Made by a program: the position numbers and the translations under genes. Positions 18,266-27,077 of a DNA stretch of 64,000 nt are shown in pieces. The notes under the pieces were generated by a model that was not told the DNA's origin, did not search any database, and saw nothing but the letters and a program-made list of their open reading frames with translations. The number at the start of each line of letters is the position of its first letter. Within the stretch, counting starts at the first letter, position 1. The stretch covers positions 310,001 to 374,000 of the forward strand of contig LNEB01000015.1 of NCBI GenBank assembly GCA_001464795.1, written 5' to 3'. This DNA is from Bdellovibrionales bacterium Ga0074139. Its GTDB lineage: Bacteria; Bdellovibrionota; Bdellovibrionia; Bdellovibrionales; Bdellovibrionaceae.

Positions 18266-19072
18266 ATGAGATTTTTAATTTTGCTTTTAACAGTTCCCAT
18301 GATCGGTTTAGCCTTTGAAACCAGAAGCTCCGTGTCCCTTGGCACCGGCGGAGCAGGGGTTGCAAGCCTTGAAGCCGGTGAAGCCTCTTTCACAAATCCT
18401 GCTTCCATTATGCACCTCAAGGGACGACAGTTTTTTTCCACAGTTCAATCTGATTTATTTGCATTAAGCTTGATAGAAAATGATAGATCTTCTGCGCTTC
18501 CTGGAGCTTTTAGTTATGCAAAAAGAAAGGAAACGGAAGCCTTTGGTTTTAGTTTAGCTGATTTTGCATTTCGAAATTTTGCTATTGGTGCGACCCTTAA
18601 CTACTTTCAGCTCACACCTAAAAATAAAGATTTTATTCAGCAAAAACGAGCTACGACATTTAATGGAACTTTGGGAGTTTCGTGGAATTTCAGTCGACAA
18701 TTTGGTGTGGGTGCTAGTTTCGATAATATTTCAGATATTCCTCAGGAATTTGCAACTCTATCGGGTGTATCGCCTCGAACCAGGCTGGGATTGAATTACA
18801 TCTACAAAGACTGGTTCAGACTTCGCTTTGATGCCGTCACGACAAAAAACAATCGTTTTTCTGAGCTCACACCTCAGGGTGGTTTTGAGTCCTATTTCGG
18901 TCAATGGGTCATCGGGCGCGTGGGTTGGTCCCAAATCCCTGGTTTTGATGACAGTTGGTCGGCCGGGTTAGGCCTTTCTTTACCAAAATTCAAAATCGAC
19001 TACGCCACCGCCTGGATTTCTGATGAAACCAGTGAAATCAGGCATTCCATTGACTTAGGCTTAGCGTTTTGA
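18266..19072 (+). CDS. Outer-membrane beta-barrel protein (FadL/PorV-like superfamily)
   Basis: 268 residues with a signal peptide (MRFLILLLTVPMIGLA). A mature N terminus of the type SVSLGTGGAGVASLEAGEAS-FTNPAS is characteristic of outer-membrane proteins of the FadL/OmpP1 and PorV/UPF0164 superfamily, where the NPA motif is a hallmark. The rest alternates in beta-strand fashion (for example FAIGATLNYFQL, FGVGASFDNIS), and the C-terminal residue is Phe. There is no Shine-Dalgarno sequence; an FNR-like palindrome takes its place. The substrate, if any, is unknown. Confidence 0.75.
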   Translation: MRFLILLLTVPMIGLAFETRSSVSLGTGGAGVASLEAGEASFTNPASIMHLKGRQFFSTVQSDLFALSLIENDRSSALPGAFSYAKRKETEAFGFSLADFAFRNFAIGATLNYFQLTPKNKDFIQQKRATTFNGTLGVSWNFSRQFGVGASFDNISDIPQEFATLSGVSPRTRLGLNYIYKDWFRLRFDAVTTKNNRFSELTPQGGFESYFGQWVIGRVGWSQIPGFDDSWSAGLGLSLPKFKIDYATAWISDETSEIRHSIDLGLAF

Positions 19073-19102
19073 TAACCACTCATCTCTTAACAAGGGGTAT
19101 CC

Positions 19103-19231
19103 ATGGCATCTAAAACTAGAAAAACTAAAATTATCCGTAAAAAGAAAGCCGCTCGCATGGGAACCAAGCGTAAAGCCGCTTTACGCAGCAAAGGCACAAC
19201 GCCTAAGAAAAAAGATCTTTTCGGCGATTAA
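19103..19231 (+). CDS. Very small, strongly basic protein (42 residues)
   Basis: An ATG at 19103, preceded by AAGGGG at good spacing, opens a 42-residue frame: MASKTRKTKIIRKKKAARMG, then TKRKAALRSKGTTPKKKDLF-GD. Eighteen residues are Lys or Arg, with only two acidic ones, both at the C terminus. The even basic composition and the clear ribosome binding site argue for a real gene. The composition is like that of small ribosome-associated or nucleoid proteins, but I do not recognise the family. It ends overlapping the TonB-like gene's stop by four bases on the opposite strand. Confidence 0.65.
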   Translation: MASKTRKTKIIRKKKAARMGTKRKAALRSKGTTPKKKDLFGD

Positions 19232-20193
19232 TTCTGACCCACTCGGCGACGTAACAGGGCAGGCATCTCTTGAGGTCCGCCCTTTAAATCCCACTGGAAG
19301 GGTAACTCGACCCAACCTTCTTGACCTGGAAAAAACTTCCACTGCTTCAAGGCCTTTAAAGTCTTAAAATCTAAATTTTTATACCCTGTTGATTGCATCA
19401 TTCTAAAATCTTTTAAATTTCCATCTTGAGTGACAAAAGCTTTAAAAATAACGGCACCGTTGTGGCCTTGCAGCCTTTCTTTAGGATCATAACTAGGTCT
19501 GGGGTTTCCTGGCTTTTGTCTTAATTGAGCTAGCGATCGTAACTCACCCGCTGTTTCTGTGGGCGCAGTGGACTCAGCTGATTGACCCTGAGCTGCGTTG
19601 GCGGCAGAAACCGCGGCTGCGTTAGCTACCGCTTTCTCGCGAGCTGCGGCTTCAGCTGCAGCAGCTTCTTCGGCTGCTGCTAGTTCCGCTGCTGCTTGGG
19701 CTTTCTCTAAGTCGGCTTGCATTTCATTTTGAGCTTTTTCCAATTGCTCGGCTTCAAAGGCCTGAGCAGCTGCAAGTTGTTCATTGAGTTGATTTTTAAG
19801 AACTTCAGATTCGTCAACTATGGGCGTTGCGTCCACAGCCGTGGTTGTTTCCTCTAATTGAGGCATTTCAATATCATCCACGTTATTAGCCACTATAACG
19901 GGTGTGGCTACTTTAACAGGAGCTGGCGCAGGCTTGGCAACTGCCACTGGTTTTGTTTCGACTGGTTGAGTTTTCGTTTCAGCCACAGGTGCTGGAGCGG
20001 CTTCTTGTAAAACTTCTGATTGTACGGGTGCTGAAACGAACGTCGAGGGAGTTCCTGCGGCAAGTTCAATTTCAATCACTTCATCCATAGGCGGAGGAGT
20101 CGGCTTCAGCATTAAAATTGTAACAGCTGAAACGGCGTGCAAAAGAATCGAGCCGAAAACAAAGCGGTTAGTAGGTTGTGATTCATTGTTCAT
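19228..20193 (-). CDS. TonB-family energy transducer
   Basis: 321 residues when started at the ATG at 20193, which has AAGGGG upstream; the more upstream start would add nine residues without one. One membrane helix near the N terminus (FVFGSILLHAVSAVTILML) is followed by Pro/Val/Ala-rich and Ala/Glu coiled-coil segments typical of TonB/TolA spacers. The C-terminal 90 residues resemble the TonB domain (NGAVIFKAFVTQDGNLKDFR, then TLKALKQWKFFPG). TonB couples the proton-motive force to outer-membrane receptors. ExbB/ExbD and a receptor are not adjacent, so a TolA-like or gliding-type role is not excluded. Confidence 0.75.
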   Translation of the reverse strand: MNNESQPTNRFVFGSILLHAVSAVTILMLKPTPPPMDEVIEIELAAGTPSTFVSAPVQSEVLQEAAPAPVAETKTQPVETKPVAVAKPAPAPVKVATPVIVANNVDDIEMPQLEETTTAVDATPIVDESEVLKNQLNEQLAAAQAFEAEQLEKAQNEMQADLEKAQAAAELAAAEEAAAAEAAAREKAVANAAAVSAANAAQGQSAESTAPTETAGELRSLAQLRQKPGNPRPSYDPKERLQGHNGAVIFKAFVTQDGNLKDFRMMQSTGYKNLDFKTLKALKQWKFFPGQEGWVELPFQWDLKGGPQEMPALLRRRVGQN

Positions 20194-20245
20194 AAAATTC
20201 CCCTTAACAAGAACAAGCACTTCAATATGGGTGCCGTTTCAACTC

Positions 20246-20286
20246 AAAACAAAAAGCCTTTCACAAGGTTAACTGTGAAAGGCTTT
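20246..20286 (-). terminator. Intrinsic terminator of the 718-residue secreted protein gene
   Basis: Perfect 12-bp inverted repeat AAAGCCTTTCAC / GTGAAAGGCTTT (20253-20264 and 20275-20286) with a 10-base loop. It lies 26 bases past the stop codon and on the minus strand is followed by TTTTTGTTTT. Confidence 0.85.
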
Positions 20287-20311
20287 CATGGTTGATAAGA
20301 CAATGGGCGCA

Positions 20312-22468
20312 CTATTGAACGGGCGCTGAAATCTTCATTTGATCCTTAAGTCGATGAGGAACGTAAACGGTGCTTCCCGTTTTGTCCGTGCTGTTGGTCA
20401 TTTGTAGATCTAAAGAGCGATCATTGATGACAGATCTTAAGAATGAAACCGCATCATAGATATTCGAAACCTTATTTTGCCCGATTTTCAAAGTTTTTGT
20501 TCCAGTTTCGGCACTTGTGATTTTAGCGTCTAAGTTAAAATACTGATCAGTGTCTTCAGTAGGTAGAAGACTTGCTAAAAATTCTCCGACTAAATACATC
20601 TCAAAAATAGGATCTCTTTGTGCAATTCTTAAAGCGTCTAACCTTTGTTGTTCAGAATTATTTTCATCGACAATGGCATAAATTTCGTGTGCTTTTTGCT
20701 CTGCGTATGTTCCAAGTCCACTGCCACCATTTTGTGTATCAACTTCTAAATGCATTCTGGCCCTGTTGGGATGATCATCTAAGAATTCGAATAATTTTTG
20801 TGCGATGACTGGTTTAGAAAGTCTGCGAATAGCTAGGAACGCAAGTTCTGAGAAGCTATAACGATAGCTTTGATAAATATTTGTCTGTTCAGTCGTGGGA
20901 AAAAAGTTGATGATGGCGGGATCGTTTTTGTAATTACCTGGCAAAGTTCTAATTAAACTTTTTCGGATCACATCACCCTCAAAAACTTTTTGAGTTGTAT
21001 CTTCAAATTGATTTCTTATGACAATGTCACTGATTTTTATGGGTTGACCTGATTCACTCGCCTCAATCAAAACATCGTAATCAAAAAGATAACTGTATTT
21101 ATTAAGACCAAATAAAGATCCAGTGCCGGCCTGAATGGAAGAGTTATCTAAAATATAATGGCTTTTCTTAAGGTCCGTATCAAAAGAAGTGATGAAACTT
21201 GTTAATGAACTGTTTTGCTGATTACCTTTAACAAGGTCACTTAATCGACCTGATAAATTAAAAGACATAGAATTCGCCTGCATGCGGCCTTTAAAATAAT
21301 TGTAGACTCGTACTTTGTTGAAGGGAATATTTCCAGAATTGTAATTTGGAGCGTCCTCAGCGTTGAGTTTTTCTGCGATTTCAGCTTTGCTTAATAATTC
21401 TTTAGCTGCTTCTGTGTCGGTTCCTAAGCCACCAAACAAAACGGCAAAGCCACCTTTTCTTATATTACCAATGATTTGCTCAAGGGCAGATTCGGCAATA
21501 TCCGTTCGATTGCGAACTTCGTTAAGATCCATGACACCTTCAGTTGAAAACTGATAGAGATAATCTAGCATCATACTATCAATGGGAAGTTTGTTTTTGT
21601 AGGCGATGGGTTTAGTGAAAGAAACTCCAAAGCCAAGGGTTAGAAGGTCATTTAATTTATTACTAATTAAATTAAGGGGTGAATCTGTTTTTACGCTAAT
21701 ACCAGCAATCACTTCACCATGATTTTTTAAACCAAAAAACCGAGTTCGAGCGACTTTTTCATTCACTTTAAATAAATCCATAATGAATAAAGCCGATCTT
21801 CTAACACCAAGGCTAACTCCAGCATTGCTGCTATTTGATAATGAATCACTTCCAGTTGCAGACAAAGATCCTGTGATTTCAAAACGAAATCCATCACCAT
21901 TTTTTAATTTTGTTTTTACTTCATTTACATTCAATGGAGTTTGTGTGGGCAGATAAGGCAATGCACGCATGGCATTTAGTTTTGCTCCAGGACCACTAAA
22001 AAAACGACTGAATGTTAGCTTTATTTCTCCACCTGCACCCAATGAAAATTTTTGTGCATTTGTTGCATTGGCTTGGATGACCCAAATATCTTTTCTGAGT
22101 TGCTCGTCATTACGAAACGCTGGCTCGACGACGTATTGGTAGTAAACTCCAGCATCTATAAATTTTGTATCGATGAGTCTATCAAATTCATTAAAGGTGT
22201 AACGAACTTTGAGTTTAGAAAATTCTTTTGCAAGTCTTGATTGTTTCTGCTCGGGTGTGGCTTCTTTTTCACCAGTGATTTCAGCTACCATTGAATTAAA
22301 TTTTTTGCTTACTTCTGCAACGTAGGGACTTATTTTTCCGTTTGGATCATTGACCTCAGTCATCACCTGATCGAGTGTCACCTGCGAGGCTTCACTTGTT
22401 TGAGTCTGAGCTTGCGCGAAAGGAATAAACATAAAAGTAGCAAGTAACGAACCAGTCAATATATTCAT
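20312..22468 (-). CDS. Large exported protein of unknown function
   Basis: 718 residues with a signal peptide (MNILTGSLLATFMFIPFAQA). No known domain is recognised. The middle (about 150-300) has alternating hydrophobic/polar stretches with Gly and Ser (for example FRFEITGSLSATGSDSLSN), suggesting beta structure. The N-terminal 60 residues and the C-terminal third look helical. It has an adequate GAGG ribosome binding site and its own terminator, so it is a single-gene unit. Cysteines are absent from most of the chain. An outer-membrane-associated or periplasmic location is likely, but the role is unknown. Confidence 0.75.
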   Translation of the reverse strand: MNILTGSLLATFMFIPFAQAQTQTSEASQVTLDQVMTEVNDPNGKISPYVAEVSKKFNSMVAEITGEKEATPEQKQSRLAKEFSKLKVRYTFNEFDRLIDTKFIDAGVYYQYVVEPAFRNDEQLRKDIWVIQANATNAQKFSLGAGGEIKLTFSRFFSGPGAKLNAMRALPYLPTQTPLNVNEVKTKLKNGDGFRFEITGSLSATGSDSLSNSSNAGVSLGVRRSALFIMDLFKVNEKVARTRFFGLKNHGEVIAGISVKTDSPLNLISNKLNDLLTLGFGVSFTKPIAYKNKLPIDSMMLDYLYQFSTEGVMDLNEVRNRTDIAESALEQIIGNIRKGGFAVLFGGLGTDTEAAKELLSKAEIAEKLNAEDAPNYNSGNIPFNKVRVYNYFKGRMQANSMSFNLSGRLSDLVKGNQQNSSLTSFITSFDTDLKKSHYILDNSSIQAGTGSLFGLNKYSYLFDYDVLIEASESGQPIKISDIVIRNQFEDTTQKVFEGDVIRKSLIRTLPGNYKNDPAIINFFPTTEQTNIYQSYRYSFSELAFLAIRRLSKPVIAQKLFEFLDDHPNRARMHLEVDTQNGGSGLGTYAEQKAHEIYAIVDENNSEQQRLDALRIAQRDPIFEMYLVGEFLASLLPTEDTDQYFNLDAKITSAETGTKTLKIGQNKVSNIYDAVSFLRSVINDRSLDLQMTNSTDKTGSTVYVPHRLKDQMKISAPVQ

Positions 22469-22595
22469 AAAAACCTCACATCCATGGCAAGAGTAAGCAA
22501 GCCCTGGGCCATATTGAAGTCATTACAAACTGTTAGAATAATGTAAATTTAGGTGAATTACGCATTTTGGGCACTTGTGATTGATAGTTCAACAA

Positions 22596-23717
22596 TTAAT
22601 TTTCTTCTGAATCAATCAATAATTCATTGGGAACAGACCCTGCCAAAACGGCTGCTGATAATTTTTGGTGATCTTCATGGCCAAGCAAATGTTTGATCTG
22701 TTGGAAGGGAAGAGGGTCTGGATTTTTAATCTTTGATTGCTTGTAAGCGATGATTCTTTTGGCGTTTGAATGAATGGATTCTTCTTTTAAATGACCTTGG
22801 ACACTGGCCTCAAGGGCCGCTTCCATGGCAACGGGTGGAGCTTCATGGTCATTACAATAAAGTAGAAAATCAATTCCGATTTGCAAGGCACGGATTGCAA
22901 TCTGTTGAGTCGAATGATGTTTTGTAAGTGCTTTCATTCCTAAATCATCAGTCGTTATGAAGCCTCGGTAGCGGCAATTTTCTTTAAGAATTTTTTTAAT
23001 AAAAATTTCAGATAAAGTGGCTGGGTATTGAGGATCAATAGATGGAAATAAAATATGGGCCATCATTACTAAATCAGCTCGTGATTTAAATGCTTTTTTA
23101 AAAGGCTGAAGTGACGAGTTCTCTAAATCTTGAAGTGTCATATTTTCAATTGGAAGATCTTCGTGACTATCAATTAAAGTATGGCCGTGTCCGGGAAAAT
23201 GTTTAATACAAGGTACGACATCAGCTTTTATAAATCCACGTACTAAAGCCGATGCATGCTTCGAAACTAAATTAACATCATGACTGATGGCACGGTCACC
23301 AATGACGGTGTTTTTCGGATTTGAATAAACATCAATGCAGGGTGCAAAGTTAAGGTTGATTCCCAGAGCTTTTAGTTCAACACCAATTCTGTGCATCACA
23401 TGGAAGGAAACAGTTGGATTATCGATGTCACCTAATTTTTTAAGTGGTGGCCAAACTGTTAGCGGTGCGCGAATGCGAGCCACTCGTCCGCCTTCTTGAT
23501 CAATGCTAATAAATAAAGGGGCTCGGTCTGGCATGTGATGTCTTAACGCAGCTATTTCGCTGCATAACGAATGGACTTGTTCAGGGGTTGAAATATTTCG
23601 GCCAAATAAAATGACACCACCGATATTATTATCAATGATAAATTTTTTTTCATCCGGCTGCAGAGTCAGCCCTTTTAATCCAATAAAAAAATGCTGACCC
23701 AGTGAGTGTCGGATCAA
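22596..23717 (-). CDS. nagZ: NagZ-type beta-N-acetylglucosaminidase (GH3)
   Basis: Family GH3 enzyme that removes N-acetylglucosamine from muropeptides during peptidoglycan recycling. The signature KHFPGHG is at residues 172-178, and the flexible catalytic loop Asp-Ser-His is at 183-185. TTDDLGM carries the expected nucleophile Asp around residue 255. No signal peptide is visible, consistent with the cytoplasmic recycling enzyme. At 373 residues it is about 30 longer than E. coli NagZ, the excess being C-terminal. It starts with TTG overlapping the upstream stop (TTGA). Later recycling genes amgK and murU lie at 29.3-31.3 kb. Confidence 0.92.
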   Translation of the reverse strand: MIRHSLGQHFFIGLKGLTLQPDEKKFIIDNNIGGVILFGRNISTPEQVHSLCSEIAALRHHMPDRAPLFISIDQEGGRVARIRAPLTVWPPLKKLGDIDNPTVSFHVMHRIGVELKALGINLNFAPCIDVYSNPKNTVIGDRAISHDVNLVSKHASALVRGFIKADVVPCIKHFPGHGHTLIDSHEDLPIENMTLQDLENSSLQPFKKAFKSRADLVMMAHILFPSIDPQYPATLSEIFIKKILKENCRYRGFITTDDLGMKALTKHHSTQQIAIRALQIGIDFLLYCNDHEAPPVAMEAALEASVQGHLKEESIHSNAKRIIAYKQSKIKNPDPLPFQQIKHLLGHEDHQKLSAAVLAGSVPNELLIDSEEN

Positions 23718-24610
23718 GGACCCTCCACCTTTTTATCATTTTTAGGGCTGATCATAATACCTTGTCCTGCAGGGAAACCTTCTTGTTTGCCTCCATTGAC
23801 AGGTGCTTTTGATTCCTGATTTTTAAAGTACTGGGACACAACATTTTTTTGTCCCATGGGGACAGATCCAAAAAGAGATTTTGCAACGGATTCTGGTAAA
23901 CCAATAGTGCCAATGGCATCAGCAGGTTTTGCAACCAATTCTGAATTCAGTCGAGCATCGGGAACCACCGTAGCTAAAGCTTCACCTTTGTCATTCATAT
24001 AACTTATGAACAAACTACTTTTAAAAGTATTCTCTACTTTAAATGCGGCAAATCCTTTGTACTTCTCTTCACTTAAAACCTTTGCAGTTCCTTGTTCGAC
24101 AACGGCGTCTTCTTCTGCGACCGCACTGTATTTAAATTGTGAGTTGGTTTGTATTCCAGTGGGCGAACGGAGAATGCGGTAACTTAAAAATGTGCTTAGA
24201 AAAACATCGGAATCAATATCTCTTTTAGAGGTTGTGGTTTTCCCACCGTTAATAGTTTGGTTAATTGTCATTTTGGTTTTGTCTTTAGTGGTCTTACCTT
24301 TTTTGAATTGAACATCAAAGATTTTAGAGTCTTTGCCAACAAGGCCTGTGTATTTGTAACTGACTGGGGTCATGAATTCATCAGCTTCAGCGACTGCAGC
24401 AAGACTTTCTAATATTTCAGTGCCACCGCTTGAAAGTTTGGTCAGTGTCGTGGAATAAAACTTCTTTGTTTTAGTATCAAACTCGTAGCGCACCAAAGAA
24501 AAACCAATTTGCTTTTCAGCAGAATTAATTTTGTAATAACCTTCAAATAAAATATCTTTTGCTAGTGTGACTTGTGAAAAAATAAGAGTTAATAATAGAA
24601 TGCGGACCAT
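23714..24610 (-). CDS. Exported protein of unknown function upstream of nagZ
   Basis: 298 residues. A signal peptide (MVRILLLTLIFSQVTLA) and an AGGAGG-type ribosome binding site define the start. The mature chain is Lys/Thr-rich and beta-like. It contains an ILFEGYYKINSAEKQIGFSL opening similar to several DUF-type periplasmic proteins in which a Tyr/Glu-rich strand repeats. No enzyme motif is seen. Overlap with nagZ by four bases puts it in the same transcript. A link to cell-wall turnover is only suggested by that. Confidence 0.7.
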   Translation of the reverse strand: MVRILLLTLIFSQVTLAKDILFEGYYKINSAEKQIGFSLVRYEFDTKTKKFYSTTLTKLSSGGTEILESLAAVAEADEFMTPVSYKYTGLVGKDSKIFDVQFKKGKTTKDKTKMTINQTINGGKTTTSKRDIDSDVFLSTFLSYRILRSPTGIQTNSQFKYSAVAEEDAVVEQGTAKVLSEEKYKGFAAFKVENTFKSSLFISYMNDKGEALATVVPDARLNSELVAKPADAIGTIGLPESVAKSLFGSVPMGQKNVVSQYFKNQESKAPVNGGKQEGFPAGQGIMISPKNDKKVEGP

Positions 24611-24759
24611 TGTCGAGTCCTCCTGCTGAGTTAATAAATTATTCTCTCTAGTCTTCCCAAAGACGTCAAATTTCTTTCTTGGATTCTTAGCGACCTAAGT
24701 CTATTGCCAATCAATCACTGCAAGATTTTTTCTTCATTTAGGTTCACAATTAAAGCTCT

Positions 24760-26997
24760 ATGAAGTTTCGATTGGTTAGAAATAACAAAGGCCAAGTGGC
24801 CATTTTTATTGCACTTTTATTTCAAGTCCTGTTTTTATTTTTTGCCATGATCATCAACGTGGGACTACTTGTTCATCACAAAATTAATCTTCAAAACTCT
24901 GTGGATATCGCAGCCTATTACGGGGCCTCCAAACAAGCTGAAGTGATGAACGCCATTGGCCACGTGAACTACCAAATCAGACAAAGCTGGAAGCTTCTGA
25001 CTTGGAGGCACCGAGTATTAGGCTCTGCTGGTGCGGAAGGTGTTGGTAATACTCCTATTGATAAAATCAGAGCCAATCCCAGCTCATTAGATGATATTGA
25101 GGCAGGAATTAATACACCGATTTCACCGACCTATCGATTACCAAGATTCTGCATTGCTTACGATCCTCACGAGTTAGACGATGGACGTCCTTCCAATGAA
25201 AACTCGTGTAGAAATTTACACCAAGCTACGCGAGTGAATCTTCCTAACCCCAATGTATTATCGATTCCAGGATTCTTTAATTTTGGAGCCGTGGTGGCCA
25301 GTGCCATTGCAAGCTCTATCACTAATATCAATAGGCGCTGTGATTATGTAGGTTCACTGAATTATGTTTACGGGGGAAAATTTATTTTAGCTCACATAAA
25401 GGATGTCGAGCAGCGAGCTCACTTAATTAACTATCTTGCGACCGGATTGAGTGTTGAGGATGACAATTTTTATGAGATTGAAGGCGGCTCTGCCAAAGAT
25501 GGAATTGAAAAAACCCTAAGAAAAAATTTAACTGATGCCAACCGTGAAACTGTGAGCTTTCGGGTTCTGAACGGTTTAGCTCAAGATTCTTGTCGAAAAA
25601 CCAATACTCCCATCGGAAGCCGTGAGCTCAGAAACGACACTCCACCATGGTTAGTACCCGTGGAAGTTTATCCTGTTTGGCGGTATTACGATTGCAGCGG
25701 TGAAGGTCTTAACATTGATCAAAATGCACGGCACTTATCAGCTGATCCACAAAATGAACCGGCTAGTTTAGCAAGAGCAGGTTCTGCTTTACAAAATGCA
25801 TATACCGAGATGAATCCTTTTTTAGGGCCAAGGCCCATTTTGATCGGCTTTGAAAAGGACCCTTGGTGCATGGCTTATGTGGGTGTCAAAGCAGAAACCA
25901 GTCCAAGAATTCCTTTTATGCCGTTATCCAATGTGATTCTGACCGCAGAGGCATATTCGAAACCTTTCGGAGGTAGAATTGGTCCTTGGTACACCAACAG
26001 ATGGGATCAAGGTCAGTCAGGTGAGAATCGAATCACAAGTACTTTTAACAATCCTGCTATCCCTGGTAAAACAGAACCTCGTGGTGGTGTTCGAGTTCTT
26101 GATGTTCAAGGTATTCCAGGTCTTGATGACCCAGCTTGGGCTGCGAATATTTCACGGTTTCCGGGGGATACATTAGGATGGGCCTCTGAACGAGTGCTGG
26201 CTTTTTTTCACAAAATGCTAAGAGTGAATTCGGTGGGTGATTCTACAAGTAGCTATGTCAGAGCTTATGATGGAAGTGCTTTACCATTTCCTGTGGGAAC
26301 TGATTTTCGCCCTAGTTTAAGATACTATGAAGATATCGGGAGTGTACAAAGTTTTAGCCGAGACGGAATTAGAGATCAGCTGACGTGGGATAAATCAACA
26401 AACACGGCACCTAAATTAAGACTCGCAGAAATTGCAGCCATCGCTCCTGATTTATTTGATATGGCTTATTATTCAATTGATCCAGATTTCTATAATAACT
26501 ACTTTGTGAAAATTCAAAGACACATCAATGTGAGAGACGGATTCAATCCAGAAAATGCACTATTAAGTGATTTAGGATCTCGATTTCGATCCACTCAAGA
26601 GGCTGAAAGATTTAATGTCTTCGATCAAATTAGAATTCAAAGAATGACAGGAATTCCTGAATCCCTTAATTCACAAGTTTCTATGCCCTATGTTGTAAAA
26701 AATCCTGCGCATCTTTTAAACTCTTGGTCCATCGACAGCATCACAGATTTTTCGACGAACACTCGAAATTTTGGTGAATGTACAACACCAGATTCTGTGC
26801 GTGCGGGATCGCCCTACGAACAAACTGCCTATGATCGACCATTAGCTCCTGCCACCACAGGAAATTGCATCTTAGGAGGCCGCGTAGGTTACTCTGTCAA
26901 ACTAGTAGCCAAAGATCATTTGCTCGACAGCAATTTAGAATTGGGCGGCACTGGTGTTTCGGGCCGTATTCGCAATCAGCCAGATGAAGATTGGTAG
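24760..26997 (+). CDS. TadG-like (Tad_N) pilus/secretion protein
   Basis: 745 residues. The N terminus has the Tad_N pattern: NNKGQVAIFIALLFQVLF, a membrane helix, then VGLLVHHKINLQNSVDIAAYYGA at about residues 30-55. This is the signature of TadE/TadG-like pseudopilin-related membrane proteins. The rest is a large extracytoplasmic region with at least eight cysteines and no von Willebrand domain that I can recognise. The promoter region is shared divergently with the exported protein at 24610. No Tad ATPase, secretin or prepilin peptidase is nearby, so it may work with machinery encoded elsewhere. It leads a three-gene group of exported proteins. Confidence 0.72.
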   Translation: MKFRLVRNNKGQVAIFIALLFQVLFLFFAMIINVGLLVHHKINLQNSVDIAAYYGASKQAEVMNAIGHVNYQIRQSWKLLTWRHRVLGSAGAEGVGNTPIDKIRANPSSLDDIEAGINTPISPTYRLPRFCIAYDPHELDDGRPSNENSCRNLHQATRVNLPNPNVLSIPGFFNFGAVVASAIASSITNINRRCDYVGSLNYVYGGKFILAHIKDVEQRAHLINYLATGLSVEDDNFYEIEGGSAKDGIEKTLRKNLTDANRETVSFRVLNGLAQDSCRKTNTPIGSRELRNDTPPWLVPVEVYPVWRYYDCSGEGLNIDQNARHLSADPQNEPASLARAGSALQNAYTEMNPFLGPRPILIGFEKDPWCMAYVGVKAETSPRIPFMPLSNVILTAEAYSKPFGGRIGPWYTNRWDQGQSGENRITSTFNNPAIPGKTEPRGGVRVLDVQGIPGLDDPAWAANISRFPGDTLGWASERVLAFFHKMLRVNSVGDSTSSYVRAYDGSALPFPVGTDFRPSLRYYEDIGSVQSFSRDGIRDQLTWDKSTNTAPKLRLAEIAAIAPDLFDMAYYSIDPDFYNNYFVKIQRHINVRDGFNPENALLSDLGSRFRSTQEAERFNVFDQIRIQRMTGIPESLNSQVSMPYVVKNPAHLLNSWSIDSITDFSTNTRNFGECTTPDSVRAGSPYEQTAYDRPLAPATTGNCILGGRVGYSVKLVAKDHLLDSNLELGGTGVSGRIRNQPDEDW

Positions 26998-27077
26998 TAT
27001 CTCATTTTGAGACTGTTCAAGTGAAAACTTTATCTTGGCTCATAATCCGTCGATAATAATAAGATCAAGGGGTGGAT

